Below, one piece after another: positions 7,759 through 15,456 of a stretch of DNA of 17,599 bases. Both the position numbers and the translations under genes were made by a program. The stretch is from the NCBI GenBank assembly GCA_017849315.1, contig JAFIHQ010000131.1:1-17599 (forward strand), written 5' to 3'. Under the pieces are notes generated by a model. It saw only the letters and a list, made by a program, of their open reading frames with translations, searched no databases and was not told the origin of the DNA. The DNA comes from Treponema sp. Lineage in GTDB: Bacteria; Spirochaetota; Spirochaetia; Treponematales; Rectinemataceae. Position 1 is the stretch's first letter, and every line of letters starts with the position of its first letter.

Positions 7759-10700
7759 TGCGAAAACGCCCCTCCCGAGTAAGCGACGGATGACTTTAGC
7801 TCGGGAATGTCCTTCCATGTAACTAGGATACTAAAAGAAAAATCGAGTTTGTAGTAGGGGCGTCCCGTGCTGGGTGATACCAGAAGAGGATCCATTCCCA
7901 GTTTTGCCTCAAGGTTCCAGTCATGAAGGTCTTGCGAGAGAGACAGAGCTAGACTTTTGAGCTTGAACATGCCTTTGTAAAGCCTGCTTGTGTCCCAAAT
8001 AGCCAAAGAGTCGACAATATCCGTAAAGATATTCTTGTAGTAATCTGCAGGATTAAATCCTGTGCTTGCAGGGAAAATGCCGGGCCAGTAACGCCATGAT
8101 GCCTTGTTGAGCGATTCCGTCTTAAAACTCAGTGATGTGCCCGATGAACTTGTCACAGTAAAGCCAATAGCCGTGCTCAAGGACGACTCAGTGAATTTGA
8201 TCAGGTTTTGCGAATAGTTGAGATTCGCATCAGTCTTAAATTGAAACGCACTAGCCTTACCCAGAGTGAGCGATGGAGATAGAGAGAGACCGACCTGGTA
8301 TGGCCTGAAGTATTCTGTCCCGTCCAATATCCACGAGCCGTTTTGGTACGCATAACCCTTTGCATTCTTAGCTATGAACCTTGCCCTAAACCATCTATAG
8401 CTCAGACTTGAGTCACTCAAATCTGGCTCAGAAGTATCCAAGTTCCATCTAAACTCGGAATTGAGCAAAGGGAAGGAACCACCACCGAGTGTAATTCCTG
8501 CAGAAAGCAGTGAAGTATTGTTGTAGATGGTGTCGTCGATTTCAGCCGTCACAATGGATGCTTTGAGTTTTGCCTGAAGCCACGAGTTGGCAAGGTTATA
8601 GGAGGCGACATAGGTAGAATCCTCTGGAGGCAAGGTGGCAGAGAAATTTAGGCTTTGCCGAAATGCGGACCTGCTTTTTGGAGAAAAATTGAGTGTAGCG
8701 GCCAGCAGATGGTCGGTTATTGTTGATGAATTCCAATCGATCCATGTCCATTGGTATACTGGCGTTGCGCTTGCTCCACTGCCGGTTAAGCCAGAATATG
8801 CATACTTGAATATGATTCCCGATAAGGAATACGAGATCGAGGAATTCGCCAACAGAGAATCTGCGGCAAAGGGATAAATGAGAAGAGAATTGCTCATTTT
8901 GAGGTTGGACAGCTTGTATTGGTAGTCGGTAAGAACATAAGGATGGACCGTAGTTGGGTAGGTCCGGTCATCATAGAAGTATGGCCTCGTCTGATTCTGG
9001 GAGGATGCCTCTACGCTGTTCTTCACAACTACAAGGTCGTCTGCCAGGCCGAGTCTCGAGTCTAACCTTCCACCAACCCTCCAACCAACCAAAAAATAGT
9101 AGAGCATGCCATTGATGTCTTCCGGAGTTGCCCATCTGACTGAGTAGAACTTATCCTCGAGCCCTAAAGAACCGCCTGAGCTCCAGTCTAGTCTATAACT
9201 GAGGTTGGAAAAATCGCGCTGGTGGGATTCGGGCGTTGACACCTTTGGTACTTTGGCTTCTTTCTTGCCGCTACTAAACTCGTCGGTGCTATGCTCGCTC
9301 GTGCTGCGACTCCCACCTGCATTCTTTTCGTAAGTATTTTTCTGATAATTGAAGATAGTGCCATTGGCAGACAACGCAGTATCCAAAAACTTGACGCTAT
9401 CTGGATAAAAAAAGGAACGTTGTGGATCGACTGCCAGCATTCGCCTCTGATTTGCGTCGAGGTTGCTGGAAGATTGAGACTTGGTGTTCCAAATTATTTG
9501 TGCTCCAAGCCTGGAGATCTGAAAGGAACTGAGCAGAGCGCCTTGTGACGCCGATGCAGCTTGCCAGGACAGGGAGGATTTAAGGCTGTCCGTCATACTC
9601 GAACGGACACCAATAGTGGTAGCGTTCTGAGTTTCAATACCAGAAAGCATCGTGGAAGGTTCCGTGCGTCTGTAAAAATCCTGCTCAAAGTAGGGATCCG
9701 AAAACAGTGGCATGTCGACTGCTATGCTCGCCCTACCCCAAGTGGCCTTGGTTTGATACTTATAGCTTACGTTCACACCAAATCGGAAGGGAAGATCAAG
9801 GCCCAGAAAATTCGATCTATTCCATACGGAAGCGTAGTTGTTCGCAACGTCCAAAGGCGAATAGAAACCGCTCGATTCATAAAAAACCGAACGGCTTTCT
9901 CCTATGCCTATTTGAAAACTCAAACTCTGATTCTCGGAAAAAAGAAAGTCACCCTTGGTGCCAACGTAAAGACCCAAAGAAGTGTATGCATCTGCCAGGA
10001 GTCTAAGACTATTGCCAGAATTCTGCGAAGTCTTCTGCCCAGTACCGTTCTGATTCTGTGTTTCCGATTCAAAGATATTATGGCGCAGGAACACCCCTTG
10101 ACGCCGCGTTGGCGTGCTGCCACCCAGGAGAGTACTGGCGTTTGAAATTGAGTTACTTAGATTTCCTGCATTTGTAGAGCCCGTAAGAGCCGAAGTGGTC
10201 TGTGTTTGTCCTCTGCTGCCCAGGAGATAAGTCGTAGTCTGAACAAAGGCACCTTCTCTGGTTCTGTATCCGATGACGGGGTGAAAAACGAGTTCGTCTG
10301 CAGGATAGAAAAAAAACGGAAGCCACAAGACAGGAACGGTACCTATATAGAGGGTGGCGCCTGAAAAGGCCCAATCGCCATTTTCAAAAAGCCAAACCTT
10401 TTTTGCCGTCAGATGATAGTGCGGCAAAGGTTCATCACAGGCAGTGATTTGGCCGGCACCCATAACGACAACGTCCGATGCCCGCTTGAGCAGGGTGCCA
10501 AAGTGCAAGATGACAGCCCTGCTTGTTTGACCAGATGGTTCAAGATTATACATCCCATCTATAAAAAAACCGGAGTAGTCGTCCAGGTCTACCAACAGAG
10601 ACTCTCCAGAAAAGTCGTCCTCACGGTCGCTGCTCTTTCTGACGTATTTGATGTTTCCTTTAGCCTGAACGATGTTCTTGTCCCTGTCGAAAATAATCTC

Positions 10701-11144
10701 GTTTCCGGTGATGGTGTGCACAAAACCATCGCTCGTCTTGACGGAAATGGTCAGCGGGCCAGTAAGCTGTATCATTTTGTCGGAAGTTTCCTGGAGGCTA
10801 AAATACTGTAGGGCAGAGGCTCCTTCGATAGTCACGACAGTATCCACGGAAGGTGTTTGAGGGGGCTTCAGGCCAAAAAAAGCATAGAGTCTTGCCTTAA
10901 GTGCTTCGCTATTGCCGTCGGTGGACAAGCCATATTGTCGAGCCATGTCGATAAGCTCATAGTAGGTACTAACCGCGATATCCAAAGATAAGGTCTTGCG
11001 CTGCAGCTCGCTCATTGAGGAGAGTATTGCACTACCTTGTAGTGATCCTTCCAGTGGAGTACCTGGCTGCCCACCTGACGCTTGTCCAAAAACAAGGCCT
11101 CCCAGGCAGAAGAAAAGCGCTGCGATGGCTGCAATTCGCGACAT
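7755..11144 (-). CDS. lptD: LptD/OstA-like outer-membrane assembly protein
   Basis: Outer-membrane beta-barrel of the LptD (Imp/OstA) family, which inserts lipopolysaccharide or a related glycolipid in the outer leaflet. From ATG 11144 it is 1129 aa, well above E. coli LptD (784). A clean signal peptide (MSRIAAIAALFFCLGGLVFG, then QA) precedes a helical stretch with a SAP-like pattern (~56-92) and an OstA/LptA-like beta-jellyroll (~102-198, with GNEIIFDRDKNIVQAKGNI). The LptD joining segment (ACDEPLPHYHL...FYIG-like LYIGTVPVLWLPFFFYP, ~235-281) leads to a long Ser/Asn/Tyr-rich barrel. The barrel has alternating hydrophobic strands to near the C-terminus (KLDFSFSILVTWKD). The mature protein has one cysteine (C236), so the inter-domain disulfides of E. 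coli LptD cannot form. A TTG at 11180, 10 nt past the uvrA stop, could add 12 residues. The uvrA-lptD adjacency matches Treponema as I recall it. Confidence 0.85.
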   Translation of the reverse strand: MSRIAAIAALFFCLGGLVFGQASGGQPGTPLEGSLQGSAILSSMSELQRKTLSLDIAVSTYYELIDMARQYGLSTDGNSEALKARLYAFFGLKPPQTPSVDTVVTIEGASALQYFSLQETSDKMIQLTGPLTISVKTSDGFVHTITGNEIIFDRDKNIVQAKGNIKYVRKSSDREDDFSGESLLVDLDDYSGFFIDGMYNLEPSGQTSRAVILHFGTLLKRASDVVVMGAGQITACDEPLPHYHLTAKKVWLFENGDWAFSGATLYIGTVPVLWLPFFFYPADELVFHPVIGYRTREGAFVQTTTYLLGSRGQTQTTSALTGSTNAGNLSNSISNASTLLGGSTPTRRQGVFLRHNIFESETQNQNGTGQKTSQNSGNSLRLLADAYTSLGLYVGTKGDFLFSENQSLSFQIGIGESRSVFYESSGFYSPLDVANNYASVWNRSNFLGLDLPFRFGVNVSYKYQTKATWGRASIAVDMPLFSDPYFEQDFYRRTEPSTMLSGIETQNATTIGVRSSMTDSLKSSLSWQAASASQGALLSSFQISRLGAQIIWNTKSQSSSNLDANQRRMLAVDPQRSFFYPDSVKFLDTALSANGTIFNYQKNTYEKNAGGSRSTSEHSTDEFSSGKKEAKVPKVSTPESHQRDFSNLSYRLDWSSGGSLGLEDKFYSVRWATPEDINGMLYYFLVGWRVGGRLDSRLGLADDLVVVKNSVEASSQNQTRPYFYDDRTYPTTVHPYVLTDYQYKLSNLKMSNSLLIYPFAADSLLANSSISYSLSGIIFKYAYSGLTGSGASATPVYQWTWIDWNSSTITDHLLAATLNFSPKSRSAFRQSLNFSATLPPEDSTYVASYNLANSWLQAKLKASIVTAEIDDTIYNNTSLLSAGITLGGGSFPLLNSEFRWNLDTSEPDLSDSSLSYRWFRARFIAKNAKGYAYQNGSWILDGTEYFRPYQVGLSLSPSLTLGKASAFQFKTDANLNYSQNLIKFTESSLSTAIGFTVTSSSGTSLSFKTESLNKASWRYWPGIFPASTGFNPADYYKNIFTDIVDSLAIWDTSRLYKGMFKLKSLALSLSQDLHDWNLEAKLGMDPLLVSPSTGRPYYKLDFSFSILVTWKDIPELKSSVAYSGGAFSQ

Positions 11145-11190
11145 TACAGTGATACTACACCGCGAAGCCGCTGCGCGCAACTCTCGCCTT

Positions 11191-14010
11191 TTATCTCAGA
11201 TAGGGCTGTAAGTACTTACCTGTGTAAGAGGCGCGGCATTTGGCCACAGTCTCGGGGCTGCCTTCGGCCACAATGGTTCCACCTCGATCTCCACCTTCTG
11301 GACCCAGGTCTATTATCCAGTCGGCCTGTTTAATGACGTCCAGATTGTGTTCGATCATGACCACTGTATTCCCGGTATCGACAAGCCTTTGGATTACTTC
11401 CATAAGTTGTTTTACATCAGCAAAATGCAATCCTGTCGTTGGCTCATCCATGAAATAAAGGGTCTTGCCGGTTGGACGCCTTGAAAGCTCGTAGGCGAGC
11501 TTTACCCGTTGAGCCTCGCCGCCAGACAGGGTGAGCGCGGACTGGCCAACTTTGACGTAACCTAAGCCAACGGACAACATGGCATCCAGCTTGTGCGCGA
11601 TGGCAGGTATGTGCTCAAAAAACTTGGACGCCTCTTCGATTGTCATGTCGAGAACATCGGCGATGTTCTTCCCTTTGTAACGGACATCGAGCGTATCGGC
11701 ATTGAATCTGCGGCCATGGCAAACGTCGCAGGTGATATAGACGTCGGGTAGGAAGTTCATCTCGATCTTTATGGTACCGTCACCCTGGCAGTTCTCACAT
11801 CGACCACCTTTGACATTGAAGCTGTACCTGCCCGCCTTCCAGCCCCTGGCCTTCGATTCGGGGAGGCTCGCGAACAACTCGCGGATAGCGGTAAAAACGC
11901 CAACATAGGTAGCAGGATTCGACCTCGGCGTTCGCCCAATTGGGCTTTGGTCGATATTGATGATCTTATCGATGTTCTCCAAACCTTCTATGTTGTCAAA
12001 ATCTCCTTCCTGCATGGAGGTTCGCATGACGCGGTTGGAAATAACAGGGTAAAGAAGGTCTGTAAGGAGCGTACTCTTACCCGAGCCAGAGACTCCTGTA
12101 ATGCACACAAACATACCGAGTGGTATTCTTACGTCGATGTTCTTCAGGTTATGCTCGCGCGCCCCAACGATGCGAATCGCCTTGCCATTGCCTTCACGGC
12201 GCACCGCAGGCACATCAATCTTCAGTTTGCCCGCAAGGAATTGGCCCGTGAGGCTCTTTTCTGAACGCATTACTTCTTCCGGCGTGCCTTGTGCAACCAC
12301 CCGCCCACCGTGCTCGCCAGCCCCCGGGCCGAGATCCACAATGTAATCTGCGGTCCTCAAGGTTTGTTCGTCATGCTCCACAACGATGAGCGTGTTCCCA
12401 AGGTCTCGCAAGTAGGTGAGCGTATCGATAAGCCTTTGATTGTCCCGTTGATGCAGTCCGATCGAAGGTTCGTCAAGAATGTAGAGCACACCGACCAATG
12501 AGCTCCCGATTTGCGTGGCGAGACGAATCCGCTGCGCTTCGCCACCAGACAGGGACGAAGCTTTGCGTTCCAAAGTTAGGTAGTCCAAGCCGACATTTTT
12601 CATAAAGTTCAGTCTTGCTTTGATTTCTTTTGTTATCTGTTTGGAAATCTGCTTTTCTACGTCCGTAAGCTGTAAGCTGGTGAAGAACTTTAGGGTTTCC
12701 TCCACAGACATCGACGTAACTTCGTAGATATTCCTGTCACCAATGGTTACCGCAAGCGCCTCTGGCCTAAGCCGCTTCCCCTGACAGACACTACAGGGCT
12801 TTTCAGTCATAAACCCTTCAAGCCACGTTTTTATGCCATCGGAATTTGTTTCCATATAACGACGTTGGAGATCTGGCAGGATTCCAGTGAATCTCGTGTC
12901 ATATTCAAAATGGCCGGTGTTCTGGCGATTGTCATAATGCACCCGGATTTCCTCGTCAGAACCATACAGAATGGCATCCATGACCTTTTTGGGCAGTTCG
13001 GCAAAAGGTGTATCCAATGAAAAATTATAGTGCTTGGCGAGCGCCTCGAAGCGCGACCGGTTCCAGGCCGATGACGGATTGTATGGGATACAACCGCCCT
13101 CATTGAACGATAAGGACGGGTCAGGTATAACAAGTGCAGGGTCAAATTCCAGATTGACCCCAAGACCGGAACACGCAGGGCAAGCGCCTTGTGGTGCATT
13201 AAAAGAAAAAAGCCGGGGCTCCAGTTCAGGCAAGGAGATCCCGCATTCGGGACATGCACCCTTTTGGCTGAAGAATTCCTCTTTTGTACCTTCGTTCGTT
13301 TCCCGAGTGACGATAACGATGCCGTCAGCCACCTGAAGCGCCGCCTCGAGCCCCTCGGAAATCCTGCGCCTGCTGTCCGGGCCAAGACGTATGCGGTCTA
13401 CGACGATATCAATCGTGTGCTTTTTCTGTTTTTCCAGCGACGGAACTTCCTCTAAGTCGTAGAACTCTCCATCGACCCTTGCCCTCGTGAACCCCTGTTT
13501 TCTTGCATCCTCCAAGAGTTTTCGGTGTTCGCCTTTCATCGCCCTGACGACAGGTGCCAGAATCTGCAACTTGCTGCCTGCTGGCCACGAGTTGATGACA
13601 TCCAGGATTTGGTCGATGCTTTGTTCCTTTATAACACGACCACAGTTGGGGCAATGCGGTACACCGATACGCGCATAAAGAAGCCTAAAGTAGTCATAAA
13701 TCTCGGTAATCGTGCCAACAGTGGAACGCGGGTTACGATGCGTTGTCTTTTGTTCTATAGAAATAGCCGGCGAGAGCCCTTCGATATAGTCCACGTCCGG
13801 CTTGTCCATTCGACCCAAAAACTGTCGTGCATATGCAGACAGTGACTCGACATAACGACGCTGGCCTTCCGCAAATATCGTATCAAATGCGAGCGAACTT
13901 TTCCCCGACCCGGAAAGTCCGGAGATTACTATAAGTTTGTTACGCGGTAGTTCAAGGTCAATATTCTTTAAGTTGTGCTCTCGAGCACCTTTTATTATGA
14001 GTTTATCCAT
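11191..14010 (-). CDS. uvrA: Excinuclease ABC subunit A
   Basis: DNA-damage recognition ATPase of nucleotide excision repair; acts as a dimer with UvrB. 939 aa from ATG 14010 (E. coli 940). First ATPase: Walker A GLSGSGKSS (31-39), signature LSGGEAQRIRLATQIGS with LYILDEPSIGLH. Zinc modules: an N-terminal CPNCG, CPECG paired with CPAC, and a later CSVCQGKRLRPEA. Second ATPase: ITGVSGSGKSTL, the C-terminal zinc finger CENC...CDVC, and LSGGEAQRVKLAYELS with LYFMDEPTTGLH. The UvrB-binding and insertion domains fall between. Start: MDKLIIKG is the usual UvrA opening; a GTG three codons upstream (14019) is possible. No Shine-Dalgarno precedes either start, and a promoter -10 plus an SOS-like palindrome lie directly upstream. 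It heads the uvrA-lptD-phoH-pgpH-ybeY-tlyC run. Confidence 0.97.
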   Translation of the reverse strand: MDKLIIKGAREHNLKNIDLELPRNKLIVISGLSGSGKSSLAFDTIFAEGQRRYVESLSAYARQFLGRMDKPDVDYIEGLSPAISIEQKTTHRNPRSTVGTITEIYDYFRLLYARIGVPHCPNCGRVIKEQSIDQILDVINSWPAGSKLQILAPVVRAMKGEHRKLLEDARKQGFTRARVDGEFYDLEEVPSLEKQKKHTIDIVVDRIRLGPDSRRRISEGLEAALQVADGIVIVTRETNEGTKEEFFSQKGACPECGISLPELEPRLFSFNAPQGACPACSGLGVNLEFDPALVIPDPSLSFNEGGCIPYNPSSAWNRSRFEALAKHYNFSLDTPFAELPKKVMDAILYGSDEEIRVHYDNRQNTGHFEYDTRFTGILPDLQRRYMETNSDGIKTWLEGFMTEKPCSVCQGKRLRPEALAVTIGDRNIYEVTSMSVEETLKFFTSLQLTDVEKQISKQITKEIKARLNFMKNVGLDYLTLERKASSLSGGEAQRIRLATQIGSSLVGVLYILDEPSIGLHQRDNQRLIDTLTYLRDLGNTLIVVEHDEQTLRTADYIVDLGPGAGEHGGRVVAQGTPEEVMRSEKSLTGQFLAGKLKIDVPAVRREGNGKAIRIVGAREHNLKNIDVRIPLGMFVCITGVSGSGKSTLLTDLLYPVISNRVMRTSMQEGDFDNIEGLENIDKIINIDQSPIGRTPRSNPATYVGVFTAIRELFASLPESKARGWKAGRYSFNVKGGRCENCQGDGTIKIEMNFLPDVYITCDVCHGRRFNADTLDVRYKGKNIADVLDMTIEEASKFFEHIPAIAHKLDAMLSVGLGYVKVGQSALTLSGGEAQRVKLAYELSRRPTGKTLYFMDEPTTGLHFADVKQLMEVIQRLVDTGNTVVMIEHNLDVIKQADWIIDLGPEGGDRGGTIVAEGSPETVAKCRASYTGKYLQPYLR

Positions 14011-14012
14011 GA

Positions 14013-14025
14013 TTTGCACTGCAAA
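14013..14025. promoter_or_regulatory. SOS-box-like palindrome at the uvrA start
   Basis: TTTG-N5-CAAA (TTTGCAGTGCAAA on the coding strand), arms extending to a 6+1+6 near-perfect palindrome, ends 2 nt before the uvrA ATG. As I recall, the spirochaete Leptospira interrogans LexA1 binds a TTTG-N5-CAAA motif. It overlaps the end of the proposed -10 and the predicted transcription start, where a repressor would block RNA polymerase. Sequence-only evidence. Confidence 0.5.
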
Positions 14026-14052
14026 GATATGCTACTTGCGTGCAGATGGCAA
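14024..14052 (-). promoter_or_regulatory. Candidate uvrA promoter
   Basis: Minus strand: -35 TTGCCA (14052-14047), 17-nt spacer, -10 TATCTT (14029-14024). The start would fall near 14017, leaving only about 7 nt before the ATG, consistent with the missing Shine-Dalgarno. The 8-bp inverted repeat at 14032-14056 overlaps the -35 and spacer. Confidence 0.45.
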
Positions 14053-14056
14053 GTAG
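14032..14056. promoter_or_regulatory. 8-bp inverted repeat in the uvrA promoter
   Basis: CTACTTGC (14032-14039) and GCAAGTAG (14049-14056) are perfectly complementary around a 9-nt spacer. The repeat covers the -35 and most of the spacer of the proposed promoter. No T-run follows in either direction, so an operator is more likely than a terminator. Confidence 0.4.
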
Positions 14057-14067
14057 TGGCTTACAAA

Positions 14068-14087
14068 TGTGTAGTATTACTTACACA
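14068..14087. promoter_or_regulatory. 20-bp palindrome upstream of uvrA
   Basis: TGTGTA-N8-TACACA, 6-bp perfect arms with an 8-bp AT-rich centre, starting 16 bp upstream of the proposed -35. The form suits a dimeric regulator. It is not the E. coli LexA box (CTGT-N8-ACAG). The regulator is unknown. Confidence 0.35.
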
Positions 14088-14089
14088 AG

Positions 14090-14140
14090 ACCAGGCTACA
14101 CGTCAAACCATGCTATATGCCAAACCAGGCTATACGTTGA
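14090..14140. repeat. Three tandem 17-nt repeats across the ychF stop codon
   Basis: Units begin at 14090, 14107 and 14124, exactly 17 nt apart. The shared pattern is ACCAKGCTAYAYGYCAA: unit 1 ACCAGGCTACACGTCAA, unit 2 ACCATGCTATATGCCAA, unit 3 ACCAGGCTATACGTTGA. Unit 3 contains the last codons and stop of ychF; units 1-2 lie in the ychF-uvrA gap. 17 is not a multiple of 3, so the repeat is not a protein repeat. Confidence 0.7.
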
Positions 14141-15236
14141 ACTTGAAGAAGACTATGTCGCCGTCCTGAACAACGTAGTCCTTACCCTCCTGACGCAGCT
14201 TGCCTGCTGCCTTAACTGCAGCCTCCGAGCCATAGGTTACAAGGTCATCGAAGGAGTACACTTCCGCCTTTATAAAGCCGCGCTCAAAGTCAGTATGAAT
14301 CACGCCTGCGGCCTGAGGCGCTTTAGCGCCTGCCCTGATAGTCCAGGCACGGCATTCGTCGGCGCCGGCAGTGAAAAAAGTGCGCAATCCAAGCTGCCTG
14401 TATGCCGAGTGAATGAGGCTAGAAAGTCCAGACTCGGCAAGCCCGATATCGGCCAAGAAGGCCTGACGTTCGTTGGGATCCTGAATGTCGGCGAGCTCTG
14501 CTTCATACTTGCCGCAGATCACAACTGCCTCTGAAGCCAAGGACTGCGCTATTCTGCGCACTTCGTCCACGTACGGGTTGTCGCCAAGGCCCTTTTCGTC
14601 CACATTACACACGAAAATCTCTTTTTTCATGGTGATGAGAAAAGAAGAGCGTATCGCTTCCTCTTCCTCTTCTTCGAGAGCCGCGAGGCGCGCTGGCTTT
14701 CCTGCTTGTAATAGTGGTCTTATTTTTTCAAGCGCCGCAATTTCTTTTTCGGAATCCTTTCGAATTTGCGGGTCTTGTACTCTCAGCTGCTTCTGAAGCT
14801 TATCCATCCGCTTGTCCACTGTCTCAAGGTCTGCAAGGGCTAATTCAGTATGGATGACGTCAATGTCGTCAGTCGGATCGATTCTATTGGAAACATGGAT
14901 GACATCCGGATCTTCAAAGCAGCGCACAACATGGGCAATCATACCCACTTCGCGAATGTGTGAAAGGAATTGATTGCCCAAGCCTTCCCCTTTTGATGCG
15001 CCAGAAACCAAACCTGCGATGTCCACAAACTCGATCGTGGCAGGAACCCTTCGTTTAGGCTGAAACTTCTGAACAAGAACATCAAGCCGAGGGTCCGGAA
15101 CTGCGACGATGCCATAATTGGGATCGATGGTACAGAAAGGGTAGTTTGCTATTTCGGCCTTTGCGCTCGTCAGAGCAGAAAAAATAGTAGATTTTCCAAC
15201 ATTGGGAAGGCCGACAATCCCACAATTCAATGCCAT
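14130..15236 (-). CDS. ychF: Redox-regulated ribosome-associated ATPase YchF (Obg-like)
   Basis: Universally conserved Obg-family P-loop protein that binds ribosomes and prefers ATP over GTP. 368 aa, typical length. G1 GLPNVGKST (9-17), the switch segment with YPFCTIDPN (~32-40), G3 DIAGLVSGASKGEGLGNQFL (~73-92), a coiled-coil arm rich in K/E/D (~130-180), a CNVDE motif in the NKxD region, and a C-terminal TGS domain ending VQDGDIVFFKFNV. The family trait of a changed NKxD motif (NxxE type) is present, consistent with ATP preference. ATG 15236 has GAGG 6 nt upstream. It lies upstream of uvrA on the same strand, separated by 119 bp of repeats and palindromes; no clear terminator is seen between them. 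Confidence 0.96.
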   Translation of the reverse strand: MALNCGIVGLPNVGKSTIFSALTSAKAEIANYPFCTIDPNYGIVAVPDPRLDVLVQKFQPKRRVPATIEFVDIAGLVSGASKGEGLGNQFLSHIREVGMIAHVVRCFEDPDVIHVSNRIDPTDDIDVIHTELALADLETVDKRMDKLQKQLRVQDPQIRKDSEKEIAALEKIRPLLQAGKPARLAALEEEEEEAIRSSFLITMKKEIFVCNVDEKGLGDNPYVDEVRRIAQSLASEAVVICGKYEAELADIQDPNERQAFLADIGLAESGLSSLIHSAYRQLGLRTFFTAGADECRAWTIRAGAKAPQAAGVIHTDFERGFIKAEVYSFDDLVTYGSEAAVKAAGKLRQEGKDYVVQDGDIVFFKFNV

Positions 15237-15273
15237 TTGGTGCCTCGTTTTCTTTGTTAGTGGTCAATTTCCG

Positions 15274-15302
15274 ATTATCCTGGAAACGATTACTTCTTGC
15301 AA
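15274..15302 (-). promoter_or_regulatory. Candidate ychF promoter
   Basis: Minus strand: -35 TTGCAA (15302-15297), 17-nt spacer, -10 GATAAT (15279-15274), giving a start near 15267 and a leader of about 30 nt that contains GAGG. It lies in the 220-bp divergent gap shared with the aminotransferase gene; the middle of that gap (15303-15390) shows nothing I can name. Confidence 0.45.
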
Positions 15303-15395
15303 TATGGTGTAATACAGGAGAAACCTTTGGCAAGAAAGATATCCAAGACCGAGCAGCGTTTTGTCGAATGAAACAGAAGTTCTAAAAAATGAAAA

Positions 15396-15415
15396 ACTTT
15401 ACGTATTTGTAAAGT
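15396..15415. promoter_or_regulatory. 7-bp-arm palindrome over the aminotransferase -35
   Basis: ACTTTAC (15396-15402) and GTAAAGT (15409-15415), perfect 7-bp arms with a 6-nt AT-rich centre. The left arm contains most of the proposed -35 (15398-15403). Such placement is typical of a repressor site. No regulator gene is adjacent. Confidence 0.45.
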
Positions 15416-15426
15416 CGATGTAGTAT
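15398..15426 (+). promoter_or_regulatory. Candidate aminotransferase promoter
   Basis: -35 TTTACG (15398-15403), 17-nt spacer, -10 TAGTAT (15421-15426). Predicted start near 15433, leader of about 24 nt containing AAGGAG. Confidence 0.4.
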
Positions 15427-15456
15427 GTAGTTAAACAATACGCGAAGGAGCCGCCA

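Noticed and set aside
9561..10145. 194-codon plus-strand open frame opposite lptD
   Set aside because: Composition follows the antisense of the Ser/Asn-rich barrel; no domain seen.
11070..11144. Lipoprotein signal in the LptD-like protein (cysteine after ALFF)
   Set aside because: Phe at -1 and -2 does not fit even the relaxed spirochaete lipobox, and a normal cleavage region follows (VFGQA). A beta-barrel would not need lipidation.
14068..14087. Calling TGTGTA-N8-TACACA an E. coli-type LexA box
   Set aside because: Half-sites differ from CTGT/ACAG and the position is upstream of the promoter; TTTG-N5-CAAA at the start is the better SOS candidate.
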